Below are positions 33,561-47,704 of a stretch of DNA of 64,000 bases, in pieces. Position 1 is the stretch's first letter; every line of letters starts with the position of its first letter. The stretch covers positions 55,820,203 through 55,884,202 of the forward strand of contig CM060187.1 in NCBI GenBank assembly GCA_030549335.1, in the 5' to 3' direction. The notes below the pieces were generated by a model, which was not told the origin of the DNA, did no database searches, and saw only the letters and a program-made list of their open reading frames with translations. This DNA is from Pontederia crassipes (taxonomy: Eukaryota; Streptophyta; Magnoliopsida; Commelinales; Pontederiaceae). A program made the position numbers and the translations under genes.

Positions 33561-35754
33561 TGAAGAAACATCTAATATTCTCTCGAAACCTTTAAATCAA
33601 GCATCCCATTCTAAAGACAAGTCACTTTTTTTCATATTGTAAGGCATCTTACCTAAATTGTGGGATGGTCCCTTGGGAACCCTACAACCGCTCAAAGAAG
33701 CACAATAAGCGCTCACACGACTATCCCTTGGCCCCACATGTCAATGATCTAAATGTCTCGGACATGCAACCTTTGATAGGCTAGGTGATCAAAGATTTTC
33801 GTGACATTCTAAAATAACTTTTGTTAGGCGTCCTCTTCACTTAATCAATTCAAGAGATTCCATCGGCGCGTGATATTATTGAGCCTTGACTAGCGATTTG
33901 TCAAAACGTATCACATTTGGTTAAAACTATATTTCTATATATACCTTGCATCTATCCAATGAGATGCATATAAGACTAATTTAAAATATACCTCTTGCTT
34001 CATTTTCCTTTTAAGAGACTCAAAATTCTCGTTGAAGTCCACAATACCACATGTAACATTCTCAATCATCGGTGATATTGTCTGCTATAAACCTTAGTCT
34101 ACACAATTTTGTCAAAATGTATCACTCGTGCTTCCATATATACTATTAAAAATATAAAATCATTAATATTGATCTTTCTAATAGTTTAAACTTTTAAGAA
34201 GATTGCATTAGAGCAAAAAGTCAAAAGTTTAAACCTCATTAAGCTAGAGACAAAAAATATTTTCCTTTAAATAAAAAATTGTCAACAATCCACACATGAT
34301 GAGTGTTAAAAATATAAAATCATTGATATTACTCTTCCTAACAATTTTAAATTTTAAAAAAATAATTACACATCAATTTTATCGTATACTGAACATCTCT
34401 CTCGTTTGACTTATAGATATAAAACTAATTCATGATTGCCTTGTGACATTCAACAATCATTTTTCAATCTTTACCAATTAGGGGCATTTATTAGGTATGA
34501 GCCGAACTTCGAAATTGCTTCGACTGTGAAAACAAACCAAAAAAAATCAGTTTCACAAGACCTCTACACTGGTTGATGAATGAGCTAAAAATACTTGCTC
34601 TGCTTCTTGTCAATTTGTCAATAGTGTAAAGAATCAACAATGACCCAATGGCTAATGTTGATGCCATGATTACTACTGTCCCAACTTGGACTAAATTTGT
34701 AGTAAAAGTCAAACTGAATGTTTTTGCTTCAATAATATGTTTATGATAAGTCATATTCCATATGCCATACTAATCCCTGAAACAATTCTCCACATCTTGA
34801 CTTCATCCTTGTCATCAGATTTTGTTCAAATAACCAAGTTGAGCATAAGAAGATATAAATATATACATAATAGTCGAGACTGATTTCAGGCGAACTTGTA
34901 CTATCTTACCTGTTGGGAAGGGAAAATGGTCGAAGATCAAAATAAACAAAATAAGCAAGGAAAAATGAATAAAATTTAACGTGATAAATTTCTCTTAATA
35001 AGTGTAAAAAAACTGAATGAGACCACCACTAAAAAAATTTCACTAAGAACAAAAAGAGTACATAATTTTGCTAATGACCCAAGTCCTTTGATACTATTAT
35101 AAATTTGATTACATGATACAATAATGCAAGACACCAACGTTACTTACCATATCTTCATGCAAATTTAAAGTCCTCAACAGTAAGAACTGGGAGTTGATGG
35201 AGTATGAATTTATGACACAAGGCAAAAGATAATATATATGTAGTGTACTAATAGACAGAACATGTCATTGGTGAGAGAACAGAGAACATAATGGACAAGT
35301 AGTGCTAATTCAATCTCACATTTAAGCCAACTAAGAAGGGTTAGATTCCTGTGTGCCGATCATCTAAATAGGGGATCAATGGTCAAGAAACAAAAACCTG
35401 TACAACTTGCATCACTGGAATGCCGAATCAGAAATATTGAAGCTATAAAAAAACTTCCAAACCAACGCCTACATTCACTACTTAAAAACCAACTACATTT
35501 GCCACCTTGAAGTGTGGCCTCGATTTGCTAGACAAACAGCTCGTGACATAAAGTACTAAATGAGAAAAGGGAAAAGCCAGCTAAGAAGATACCTATTTAT
35601 ACAATGTTACCAGAAGCCGTACCAACATGCAGTGGGAGATCGCATGAAATGTTTGATGTGATTGCACTATCCTGATTAGTTGCTTCATCCACCTCAAGTT
35701 TGCATTCATCCATGGTTCCAGAAGTAAGTCAAGTGAGAATAAGTCACCCTTCCA
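33561..35754. other. AT-rich spacer and PHYB 3' region
   Basis: The part adjoining 35,754 is expected to hold the PHYB 3' untranslated region. 34,140-34,210 and 34,300-34,370 share 'ttaaaaatataaaatcatt'. No confident gene is seen; one 87-codon minus frame (34,491-34,754) is discussed under rejected items. Confidence 0.4.
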
Positions 35755-38700
35755 TTAACTTACTCTACTTTGAGTCGTTCGGCCAGTTGGAAGTTCCAAA
35801 GCTATATGGAAGAAACATCTCTCGGACTCCCTTATATACTGAACTTCTCCATTCATGAGCTTTAGGATCTTCCTGCATGTGCTCAGTCCAAGGCCTTCTT
35901 CAGTTGCCCAACGTGAGTTGTGAAACATATCTTGGACTAGTTCTGGAGGAAGACCATCACCAGGGGAAATGACCCTGGAGAACAGAAAACATAGTATACA
36001 GAATGAGAAATCTTTCTAGAAACACCCCTGTTAGTCAGAACCATGCATGAATAGAGGAATAACTGTTTTTTTTTTGAGAGAGAGAGAGAGGATAACTGTT
36101 ACTCTTCTTATGCCCTTTGCAAGAACAGATCTGACATTTCAAAAGAAGGGGCAAACACTAATAAAAGGGATTGAAATGGGTGGGGAATGGATAGCAGAAT
36201 TTCCAACAGTATTGTTTCAGAAAGAATTCCCAGAAAAACAAAGCTGGTGAAAATGATGGGATACTATGATTTAGCACTTTGCAGGTAATCATATTTTTTT
36301 GAAGGATAGTTTTCCATATTCACTCAAATAGGAAACAAAGGAGAGACTGTTCCCAGTAAGGTTCCAAATGAGGAAAATGGTTCACCTTTTTAGTGCCGAG
36401 ACTCAAACTAGTTATTGTATGCCAAACTAGTTACTTGCTGCAATGTGAAACAAAAATCGGATTATGGATCTTTCTGTAACTCTGTCTACATAATTGAATT
36501 AGGAGCGGATTTTCCTTATATTAAATTTTCTTTTATTTGATTTTGTCTTTTATTTGGTTTCCTAATTATTTGACAGGAGTTTGGAACCTTATAAGTATTA
36601 TTGTATAGTTCCTTTGAAACATATATTTTAATGAATGAATAAATTGCCTTTGATTATTTTTTTATGTGACTAACTTAATTAGGGTTTAAGAGTAATTCCA
36701 CTCAATAGATCTACATCATTCAGTTTTCGGAGATACTGAAGCTCTGAAGAATGGCATAAGCTTCTAGTATATGTCTCATATGATGTAACTAATAATTCAA
36801 AAATCAACAAGAGAGAACAGAACATAGAGCACAATAGATTTTGCAGTCACATATTTAAGTGCCCAATCTCTTCAGTAGTCATGTTACTATCCTTATCTCA
36901 GAATAAAATGTCGCATCAGTTTCAGCACTTATTAAGGAAAAACAATGAAGATGAGGTAGCATAAACAGAAAACATAGAAAACTCAATTCACTATAAGCTT
37001 CCACACTGTTCCACAATGACTTATTTGTCAACGAATAACCAACTGCTTACGAAAGCATTCAAGCTCCTAGAGCTCAAGTTGATTTCTGGATTTTAGCAAA
37101 GGCATAATCCTAGCATTCAGATTTTAACTTTTAAAGTCCCACGCAATCGAAAAGATATGAGCTCAAAGGTACCTGAACTGGAAAAGTACCACTTCCTTTG
37201 CATCAGAACTACTCTTAAAACTTGGTCTAACTTGGATTTCTATCCAACCATTTGGAGATGGTGCATATCGAACCATGTTCAGCAAAAATTCAGCCAAAAC
37301 TTGCTGCATTCTTAGTTGATCACCATAAACTGATATTACTTTAACTTCCTCAGGAATGTCACGAATTAATTGAAGTTCTCTTTCTCTAAGCAAAATCATC
37401 ACTTGGCTCACAACAGCATTTACAACATTCCCAAGAAGAAATTCATTCCTGTCAAGTGCCAAGGAGCTGGCATCAAAGGATTTATGTCAATTATGATGAA
37501 ATCGCCAACAATAGTGACATACATTAGAATTGCATGAATCATATTAAGGACGCAGTTTTGACAAACATGAATAAATGCAAAAAAACACATATAAGGAAAT
37601 CAACATTGGCAAAAAGAATAAAGCATGATAACAGGGAGAAATTTTCCATAATGGTTCCCTGTGAGAAAGATCATGTAATCCTCAAATGCAAGGTTTGACA
37701 TGCTTGCAAAGTGTGCATAACAATGCAAACACGTAGTGCACCTCTTAAAATCCTAATCTCATTAACAATATATTACATTTTCATATATACATTACAAGTT
37801 CACAACTACAAACCCATCTTTGAAATTTCATAACATGCCACATCTCAGGAAAAAAAAAATGAGTTCATCTGTATCTGGCACTACTTGAAATTATGTGGTA
37901 TTCTTTGGTGCAAGTCAGGTTAGAGCAGCATAAGTTGAGGGACTGAGAGTCCTCTTGCTGAAAAGATTTCTTGCTAAAATTAATAGTGCATACAAGTTGC
38001 AAACCTAGTTGTGAATTTGTTGCAGAAGAGTGCAGGCATAACAAAATTCTAAAATAATGTTTCTTACGCATTATAAATAAAAAAATTGGCAGACAACATT
38101 AGAGGTTCTTTCACAGTTCACGAACAAACGGTTGCTAGGCCTTAGAAATTAGCAACTAATTATTGGATATCTAGCCAACTCTTCTAGTTTGCTATCACCT
38201 AGTTTTATTTTCCATGCCATTAAGCCAAACAGAAAGTTTGCACCTCATTCCTTCATTATATCCTGTATTGAATCGTTTTTCATCTACACGTAGAGAAAAA
38301 AAGTAAGGATACATTAAATAAATGAAAAATGTAAAAGCTATAGTCATCCCTATTTCAAAAATATGAAACCAAGTAAGATTTCTATGTAATACTAACATCA
38401 ATTATCTTTATTAAATATTCATCAGTCTTGAACACTGTGGCTTAGAGTTATTGACTGAGAAGTCAACAGTCACATCATGTTGGGCGTTTGTACTACTGAG
38501 CTTAAGGATCATTTACCAAATAGGAGAAAGTCTGAAGAAAATGTTCTAATTGTAAACTAGGATCTGTTATTATTGTTGAACAATGGAAAAAAAGGGTTAA
38601 TTAAGATGATACTTATTTTTATTATTCGAGAGGAAAACAGAGGCTATTAAAACAATAATGAACAAGCCCATTAGAAAAAAGTTGTGGCAAAGGTAATATG

Positions 38701-41700
38701 AACATGTTTTCGATCAACCTACAGACAGGCCCTTAAGAGAATTTGAAATCTTCAAAATTGTGGCCTTGTTACAGACAATGCTTAAAAGGTACTCGCAGAG
38801 TAATTATAAAGAGTGATGTGTGTCATGTCAGTGCAAAAAAAGAGTGAATTTGTCATGTCAAATTAACTAGTAGTATGACTCTTCATAATATTCAAGGAAA
38901 GAGAAGATTCAAGTAGATGAACTCAAATAATAACAACAACAAAATCTTATCCCACTAGGTGGGGTCGGCTACATGGATCATACGACGCCATGTTCATGAG
39001 ATTCGACAGGGTTTTACTCTGGCTGTCGGGGCCTAACACAACCCTCTTCCTTTATCCGGGCTTGGGACCGGCTATAAAACATAGGCGGAGTTAAGTAGAT
39101 GAACTCAAATAACCAGATTTAATGACTTTGGTTGTCACACTTTTTTTTCTGAATAACAAAAGCGGTCTTAGAACAGTGGAATGCACAGGGTGGAATATGT
39201 ATATGGTCTTTTCCTGAAAGAAAAAAGAATATATACATACAGGCCCTCTGAGAGTATGCAACACAAGCAATATGTCTGTTACATTTAAACAAAACCTAGA
39301 GATTTTCTTGTAAAATCATACATTTCCAAGAGATGCAATGAGCATCAAGATAGATAGAAGATAAAAAAACAAGAGAGGGAAACAAAAATGAACTTGTAAA
39401 AGAAAGTATTCTAATACGAACACAATATGTGAGAAGACACTTTTTCTAGTGCCAATCAAAACTTAGGACCGTAAAAGTTCCAATGATGAAATGGATGAAA
39501 CTCCGCCTATGTTTTATAGCCGGTCCCAAGCCCGGATAAAGGAGGAGGGTTGTGTTAGGCCCCGACAACCAGCGTAAAACCCTGTCAAATCTCATGAACA
39601 TGGATCAACGAATAGAGTGGAATGACGTCGTATGATCCATGTAGCCGACCCCACCTAGTGGGATAAGGCTTTGTTGTTGTTGTTGTTGATGAAATGGATG
39701 AGCACATCCATTTTCTTCTCTGATTAGAAACAGATAGCCAGACACACTTACTGATAACTGAAAAAAGAGTGAAGATTAGGATGTCGAAATTGTGCAACAA
39801 AAAGACGGTTAATTTTCCGACATTCTAAATTCTAAACTCAAACAGCCTCCAAAAGGTTTAGCACTTCCATAAAAAAGGTGAAATACACTACACTTTGAGA
39901 ATCAAAACAGGAGTAGGACAACACTTCAACACTTTTGACATAAGCAGATGGGATCGGGAACATAATGCTGGAAATATAGTTGCTGCAGATGGAAATAGAA
40001 GGCTGGGAAATGTTTTAAAAAAATATAATTGCAACAAAATAAGTTGAGACAAAAGAAAACTAACCCATCCTCAATGCTTTGAAGATTAGCATCCTTGATG
40101 ACCTTCAACATCTGCTTCTCACAAGAGGCACTAGTTTCGAGAAATTGCCTTTGATCATCAGTAAGTTCTGTCATCTCCAGCAATGAGTTTGTGAACCGAA
40201 TACCACTCAGTGGATTTTTAATCTCTTGGCATATGTATGCCAATTCTTTCATTCTAGCAAAGCACTTCTTTTCCTGCTGTCTCTGGATTTCAATAGCTTG
40301 TTTCAATTCAGGACTAGCTATTTGTAAGAAGCAAAATGCTCCAATTACTTGATCATACATGTTCGTTCTCATATTTGCTGTTAATAAAACTTGGACAAAT
40401 TTCCCATTCTTGTCAAAAAATGAAAATGGATACTTGTCTGTCTCCTGACCTGCAATTGCGTTATGAAGAACAATCATGAACTTTGTTAAGGCATCTGTGC
40501 TTTTGAGCCGACAACAATTACCAAAAACCTCGCCAACCAAAAGTTTTCCGATCATTTCCCCTCTTGACCAACCAGTAAGCTTTTCCATAGCTGTATTCCA
40601 TTCTGAGCAACAAGTGTTTTCATCAGAAGCAAATATGGGTGGAATCAGCGGATTAGGGCTGTGCACAATAGCTTTATAATCCCCTTGTATATGGATAAAC
40701 TTATCCATGACCACCTTTTGCCCAGTAACATCCTGGCCGACAAAGCAGACACCAACAATATTATTTGTGTAATCTCTGCTAGAACATGCATTTACTATGA
40801 CAAATATTGCCTTCTTTGATTGTTGTGCTCCAAAAGTCTTCAACTTTATCTCTACATTCTTATCTTCTTCACCTGCATGATTTTGAGTTTGAAGACAACA
40901 ATATAGAAAGTTGGACATCAATTCTGCAAAACTATTTTATATGCTGAAGTGTTATCCGCACCCAACATGAGTGATGAGGAATAACATCATAAAGATGGTC
41001 TTTATCATAGTATCAAAAAATCTTTTGTATCACTTACAGTATTCAAGTGTATCACAAATATCTCAAGGTACCATGAAATATCACTTCAGTTTCCACAAAG
41101 ATTCAGGATTAAACATTAACACAAATACCAAATAAATTGTAACAGAATAGTATTGCATTTTACCTTTCAAGGCACGGTACAGAAGCTTCTCAACGACATC
41201 AGCATATTCTTGGAAGACAAGGTCCCGAACCAATGATTTGCCCATTGCATCCTCAACTGTGAGTCCAGTCAACTCAGCAACCTTTGCGTTCCAACCATTT
41301 ATGTGCCCATCTGAGTCGACGGCAAAAATAGGTGCAGTTGCTGTCTCTATTAACCTAACCATCTCTCTTGCAACAGAGCTGAGCTCATCAATTCCATGCA
41401 TCTCCAAGTCGCCAAACTGACCATTAACAATAGCCTTTGAATTGGGCGTCCCCTCTCCAGCATCCCTAAAAGAGTCCCTCAATATAAGCTGCAAAGAATG
41501 AATGGCATCCATCTCAGGGTTCTCCCATGGCAAGCTCCTACTCTTGACTACTTCCAAGAATGCTTTAAAGGATGAACGAGGATGCATCCGCTGCCCATCA
41601 TCCTTGTCCTCTGGGTGATGCTTCGCACCACCCCATTTGATCTCTTTTCCTGTGTGCGACCTGAACCAGAACAAGAAATCATTTCGAGTGATGTAGGCCA

Positions 41701-43291
41701 CAGCCATGCCGCAAACTGCATCACCAAGAGAAGCAGCCCCAGGGTATCCAGCATCTGCCAGGCTATCTGTGCTTAGTCCAGTTGAATCTCCATGACAAGC
41801 AGAGAGCCATTCGACAACATCTTTAATCTGTGCTTCAGTTGGGGCCACGCCAAGCGGATAGTACTTCCCTTGGTAGTAGAGGGCCGCGCCATCGCATTTA
41901 ACCAAGTCCATGATGCTGGGGCTCTGGGTGACGATGCCCGTCGGGGAGTCTCGGAGGAGCATGTCGCACAGCAGAGTTTGCGTCCGCAAGATGTGCTTCT
42001 CAGAGAGCTGCGAGGCTAATTGGAGCTCCATGTTGAGCTGCAGACCGAAGGCCTGCATGAGAAATTCGCAAGCGTAGCGAAGTGGGAAGGGGATGAAACG
42101 GGGAGAGGTGTGGTGGCACACGACGAGGCCCCAGAGTTTCATGGCGTTGCGACTGCCGCCTTCTTCGTCACTGCCGTTGATGATTACGGCCATGGCGAGG
42201 GAGGCGATGGAACCCATGTTGGCCATGTACTGGGCATGGCAGCCGTGGGGCGCGCGCAACGTCGAACCCACGAGGCATAGGGGCTGCATGAGGGCATCGT
42301 TTTGGATGACGCGGACGGGAACGGCGTGGCAGTCAGCTATCATGCGGACGCGGTTCTGCTTGAAGAGGAAGCGGGAGGCCTGGGGGATGTCGGTGGCGGG
42401 GTAGTGGAGACCGATGTAGGGCTCGAGGTCGTCGCGCTTGGACTCGGCCACAACCTCGCCGTGTTCGTCTTCGTGGAACTTGTAGACCATGACTCGGTCG
42501 TAGCCGGTGAGCTCACGGACGTGGTCAACGACGGTGTCGCAGAGGAGCTTGATGTCGCCGCCGGGGAGGGCCTGAAGCCGGGAGATGGCGCGGACCGCGA
42601 GCTTCTGTGACTGGACGGCGCCGGCGATGGAGAAGGCGGGGTCCTCGGATCGGGCGGGTTCTAGGTCGATGACGATGCCGACGTCGATGCGATGGAGGAT
42701 GGCGTAGAAGGGCTTCCCCGAGCAGCGGGGTTGGAGCCAGAGGGGGTTGAGTAGGGTGATCTCGCGGGCGTGGGCGGCGCGCTCGAGGAGGAGGGCACTG
42801 GAGGGGTTGAAAAGGGCTCGGACATCAGAGCCCAAGGCGAGCGGCGGGGGCGAGCGGGAGGCGTCCATGGAGGGGACGGACTGCTGGGACGACAGATCGA
42901 GCAGATCGTGGGCATTCTCGGAGTAGGCGATGACCCGGAACGTGGGCTCGTCGACGGCCAGCATGCACCCGAAGGGCTGGACGTGGCCGCCCCGCTGGAT
43001 CCTCGACAAGTATGCCGTGATCTGCTGCTCCGGCACGGAGTGAGACGGTGTCGTCTCCCTCACCGACTGCGAGTAGTCGAACGACCGCCCCGACTCCCCC
43101 GACTGCTCGAAGACTGCGTGCAGCCGCGCGTCCAGCGTGTACTGCGCGATCACCTTGCTCACCGACTCCGACGGCTTGCTCGCCCCCGACGACTGCGACG
43201 GAGGCGCCTGCTGCTGTAGCTGGCGGCTCTGTTGACTCTGCCCATGCCCGTGACCCTGAGCTCCTCCGCCTCCTCTGCTCGCAGACGCCAT
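35755..43291 (-). CDS. PHYB: Phytochrome B
   Basis: Red/far-red photoreceptor that moves from cytosol to nucleus in light and acts on PIF transcription factors. Four exons on the minus strand: 43,291-41,164, 40,872-40,065, 37,466-37,173 and 35,974-35,755. Phases match and the sum is 1,149 codons plus stop, the usual PHYB size. Domains: Gly/Gln/Ser-rich N-terminal extension (1-45), PAS (about 105-225), GAF with chromophore Cys351 in [19 protein letters not shown] (about 430-610), two PAS repeats (about 640-890) and a histidine-kinase-related domain to the end. The long N-terminal tail and [16 protein letters not shown] point to PHYB rather than PHYA or PHYC. Exon 1 is GC-rich, later exons AT-rich. 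Intron 2 (2.6 kb) contains two SINEs in opposite orientation. Nothing is broken. Confidence 0.97.
38911..39112 (-). mobile_element. SINE (Au-like) in PHYB intron 2, copy A
   Basis: The body is 38,931-39,092, flanked by a perfect 20-bp duplication (AAGTAGATGAACTCAAATAA at 38,911-38,930 and 39,093-39,112). On the minus strand it runs from 'actccgcctatg' through 'gccggtcccaagcccggat' to 'gtagccgaccccacctagtg' and a short TTG-type tail. This is the conserved 3' layout of the widespread plant Au SINE family. It lies in the same orientation as PHYB transcription. Confidence 0.85.
39485..39701 (+). mobile_element. SINE (Au-like) in PHYB intron 2, copy B
   Basis: The body is 39,499-39,687, with a perfect 14-bp duplication GATGAAATGGATGA (39,485-39,498 and 39,688-39,701) and a (TTG)n tail. 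It is antisense to PHYB and inverted relative to copy A about 400 bases away. Compared with copy A it carries about 22 extra bases near 39,610-39,630. Confidence 0.9.
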
Positions 43292-43780
43292 GAGCTCGCA
43301 ACAGAGCAGAAGAGGGGGGGAAAGTTTGGGATAATTTTATTAAAAAGGGCGCCCTTTTTAGGGCTTAATTATTACTGGCGCGGTGCTTGTGGCACACAAC
43401 TATATAAAGACAGAGCACGAAGGGGGCAAAGCGTTCTGAGTTGGAGAAAGGTTACGTTTGAAAAGATAGGGAGACTAGAAGAAAAAGCTTTGTTCTTGTT
43501 CAGGTTGTTGTTGTGATTCGTGCTGGTGGCCGTCGAGTTGAGCTGAAGGGGGTGATTGAGGGAGGGAGGACAGTGCTGCAGCAGCTGAGTGAGAAAGAAG
43601 GGGGGAAAAAAGGGAGAGATAGTGAGGATTCGTGTGTGTTGTGTGCTGTTGAAGAAGAAAGTCTCAGGATAAAAAGGATTTGTGTCAACTGCATGCTGAT
43701 TGATTAGTTTCTGTGTCCACAGACAGAGACAGAGATGGACAGAGAAGAGAGCGGATGAGGAGGAGAGAGAGAGAGAGAGA
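43292..43780 (-). promoter_or_regulatory. PHYB leader/promoter with 20-bp palindrome and GA tract
   Basis: 43,341-43,360 is a perfect palindrome (TAAAAAGGGC and its complement) 50 bases upstream of the PHYB ATG. A (GA)n run lies at about 43,762-43,780. An upstream ATG frame of 64 codons (43,694-43,500) precedes the main start and may act as a uORF if the leader extends that far. The transcription start is not visible. Confidence 0.4.
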
Positions 43781-46700
43781 CGGATCTTGTGCTTTGTGCT
43801 TCTTCTCTGCTTATTGGTTACTTCGGACCCGAGAAGTCGGAAGTAAAAAAATAAAAAAAAAAATATTTACTTCCCATGGCGTGCATTTGAGTGGATAAAA
43901 GGTTGCTGGACTATCGCCACCAATTGGGATGGTTCATAGGTAGACTATTTTTCGGGTAAGCTAAACTCATATAGAGCCGCATGGTTCGATAAAAAAAATA
44001 GTGAGCCAATAATAGAATTTTTTCGATAAAAAAACTTAAAGATTAAGATGCTTCGAAATATCGAAAATCAAAATAATTTAGTTCGAAATACGAAACGAAG
44101 GTAGATGAATTTTTTTCATTCTAGAAAAAGTTCATATTTTATCCGGATTCTAGAATTGAATATTAAAGACGGATAAGATCTTAATAGATCGGGAGCATTA
44201 CACTCGTTGGTAATTTTGGTTTAAACAAATAGTAGATCCTAAAATAAAAAATAAAAATATTTCAAAATTAAATGTGTCTAATATTAAACTTATCTTTTGT
44301 TATATGAGAAACTTGGCCTCCTGTTATAACTCAAGCATAAGTCAAAATATGTTCCTTGTTAAAACTCTAATTATGCAACTAAATGAATAGGAATAGTTAA
44401 GAAATAAATTTGGTTGTAATTATACCAGTATGATAATCTTATCTGATACTGCATTACGCTAATGACATAAACGTTTAATGCCTGGATCAGGATGTTCTTT
44501 TTTTTCTAACTACTTGTATAAAGTTTATAAAGCATACGTAAAAAATAATGTTGCCCGCATATAATATGTAAGACATAAATCCGATCGCCATAATGATCGT
44601 GTTAAATAATCAGTAACCAAATGCTACACCACTTGTCTAAGTGCCATATTTAGCGTCAATTTAACAAAATAAAGATTTTTTTAAAATAAAATAAAAAATA
44701 ATCAGCAATCACAATATCATACGTCAAAAGTTGGTAAATGTAGTAACGACATAATCACCTTTTAAATGAGCTTTATTTTTTAATTAAATATAAGTCTTTC
44801 TAAAGTGGGATTAGCGACACCAAAAATGATTGGGATATAGATGCTGCGACTCCTCTCATTTAAATAGATGTAAAAAAAATTATTAAGAATCTTATTTGTC
44901 ATTATTAAATACGTAATACAGTTGATTCCTTTTTGAGGTATTGGTGTTAACTTCGAATCTGAATTCAGAATAGTGTTCCACCAGGCCGAAATGACTTAAT
45001 AAATTAGTTAAATTCGGTGATGGTCGAGTTGTCCGCGTTGCTTTCTGAACACGAAGACCGATTAAAAAAAGGTGGGATTAGTGTCAGGGACGAATTGAAT
45101 TGAGTCGGGTATCAGTTAAGTCTAATTAGCCATGTGATCAAGACATGCATGATGCAAATTTAATAACAATGTGATTCGTGGTTAGCATTCAATTCACGTA
45201 GACGTCTTAGTTCTCAGTAATGTTAGCGTGACAAAATGATCTCTAACAACGGCGAGATCGACCAATGATTAGAAGCCACATTATTTTCTTCCTTCCTCAT
45301 TAAACGCATGACCCTTAAATTGGGGAGAATATTAAAATCAACTTTAATGATTGGTTAGCGGGAAGAGTTTTCTGGGAAAAAAATCCGATTACTAAAAAAA
45401 ATCACACAAGTTTGAGCCTTTGAGGGGAAAGAAAATTACTCCATGTTTCGTAGCATTTTAACTCCTTTTAAAATACAAATGAAACATAAAAGGCAATGGA
45501 AAGAATACTTCTTGCAATTTGCAAAATTAGTTATCTTTTCAAAACTTGTGTTCCTTCAGGCAAAATGTGAGCCTTTTAGCATTAGCAAAAAGGCAAAATA
45601 TTGGTTGGCAGTAAAATGTTTAAAAAAATATATTACCACATCTTCTTTTTCTGTGATTTTTTTTTGTTTTATTTTCCCATAGCATGTATAATCTGATGGC
45701 GAAAGCCGTTAAATTGGCATGACTAAGAAGAGTATAAACAAAAGGTAAATTTGAAAAGAAGATTTGGACTTGCATGTTATAATATTAGTGGATTCCAAGA
45801 ACCCCTTTATGTCTGCCTCAAAAAATCTACCAGTGAGTCGGTCCCTTCTCCACAAAGGCCCCATCTAAATTCCTACATAATCCAAACGAAAGAGAATCAT
45901 ATTGTACCCTCTCAGCAACATATTTGAATTTATATTTTTAGGTAATAATAAATTATAAATACGTGAAAAGACTTGTTTCGGTTATTAAGATCATGATTAA
46001 ATCTACTATTTGAATAATAGAATAATTTTTAAAAAAATTTGGATTAATTTAGTGAATGAAAGTAGATTGTTCCATAGTCTCATTGTTCCCAAAAATGGTA
46101 CGAAATTCTTGCGAAATAGAAGAATTGTTTCTCTCTTAATTTTGATGTCGACATTGAGCAAATACCTCGGGCTCACAAATCGTGCACCAAACATCTTAAT
46201 TTTTAATTGCTTATTTCATGTAGTAATAGCTTTCTATTACATGACAAAGAAAATTGAAATGTACTAAGAATTCACCGTTAGCCCGCGTTCGCTGTCGTGT
46301 CCATCTACTTCCGACGCACGTGCCCATGACCCCACCAATAAGATATGTCGATCAATAATACAACCTCATCACCAGCCGTACAACAAAAGGGACATCAAAG
46401 ATAACAACATTAATCTTTTTTTATTTTATTTATTCTTCTTGTTTTGGAGACAGATTCGTTCATCGCATTCCGCATCAACCCACCACAACTACATGTCCGA
46501 ATTTTAAAAATTATTTTGGCCGCATTTTTTTTTCACCCCAAGTGTAGAGTTATTTTCCAACTAAAAGGAAATCAAAATAAAGAGACAATTTCTTGGTACT
46601 AAACATCAAAAGGGTTCGTAGAAAGTAAACTAGGTATGGGTTGATTTGGACTATCGAACCAATGCGTTCTCGGTCTCATATTTTCTCTGTCCACTCCACA

Positions 46701-47704
46701 TCTGAGCCCTCTGGCTTGTAGTGCCACTATATTTGGAGTTCACAGAAATAAAGTTGGAGTGGTTTGGACTATTTGGCTCTCTCGCTCTCCATCCCCCTCT
46801 CTCTCCTCACAGCTATCGTTTGAGGCTAGCTGTGCGTAATGTAGTGCAAATATCTAGTCCTTTTTATATCCTTTTGGCCGCTCCAAAACATTGCATGGTG
46901 CTATTTAGATTCTCCCCGTCCCCCCACATCATGTCAAGTGCCATCATCTAAATGTGACGGGCAAATAAGTTGCATGGGTCGGATAATCTCGTATCTGCTG
47001 CCGTCTGTCGTTTTTGTATGACGAGAAAGATTTTTTTTTACCTGCCAGGTACTGTAGCATACAAGGGCCAGGCAGCTTCTTCTCCTGTGGATCTGACCGG
47101 ATCACATGGAAGTATCCAATCGCCACAGTCGTTTGACCCGATTACCTGTGTGAGTACTAGATACCTGAATCAGAGTAGTTTCTGAAAGAAAAAGAACGAA
47201 GAAATAGCTGGCCATGTAAACTTGGAGGAAGTAGCTTAGCCTGATGTGAATTGTTTGATGAAATTATGAAAAATTGACATGCATAAATGGCGATCATAAT
47301 AAGTCTGAAAAGATGTTATTCAGATTATCATATAGAAAATGAGGGCGGAACCTGCATACCTGCTAAAAATCTTCTATGGGGACTATACTTTCGCGATCAC
47401 TGGCAGATTCAAGAACTTGCAGAACAAAATTAGGCATCTAGTTATCAAAGGTAAATCATATAAGTTACTCTGAGTCAAAATCTGACTGAAGCAAAGTCGG
47501 GTCGACAAACACAGTCTCTTACCCTAGCCCAAGCAATTTGATGATACATATGAAATGAATTAAATTATGATAAAGACACATTTGAATCTAACTAGCAATC
47601 CTTAATTTGAGGAGTAAATACTGAGTACAAAGTTCCTAGAAGAGTGACAACGCAACGGTGGAAACGTTTTGGCAGAAAAAATGACGTGTCACCCCAAAAG
47701 CTCA
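43781..47704. other. Intergenic between PHYB and ACLB, no gene seen
   Basis: AT-rich. Small frames (45,443-45,682; 46,010-46,267) are low-complexity with no homology I recognise. 46,690-47,180 is less AT-rich but shows no family motif. The final few hundred bases are the likely ACLB 3' untranslated region. Confidence 0.4.

Noticed and set aside
34491-34754. Minus-strand 87-codon frame with one hydrophobic segment downstream of PHYB
   Set aside because: One membrane-like stretch (VGTVVIMASTLAIGSLLIL) but no family match, no partner exon and an AT-rich setting; chance cannot be excluded.
41238-43293. Plus-strand frames across PHYB exon 1
   Set aside because: Antisense shadows of a GC-rich exon whose minus-strand frame is a clear phytochrome.
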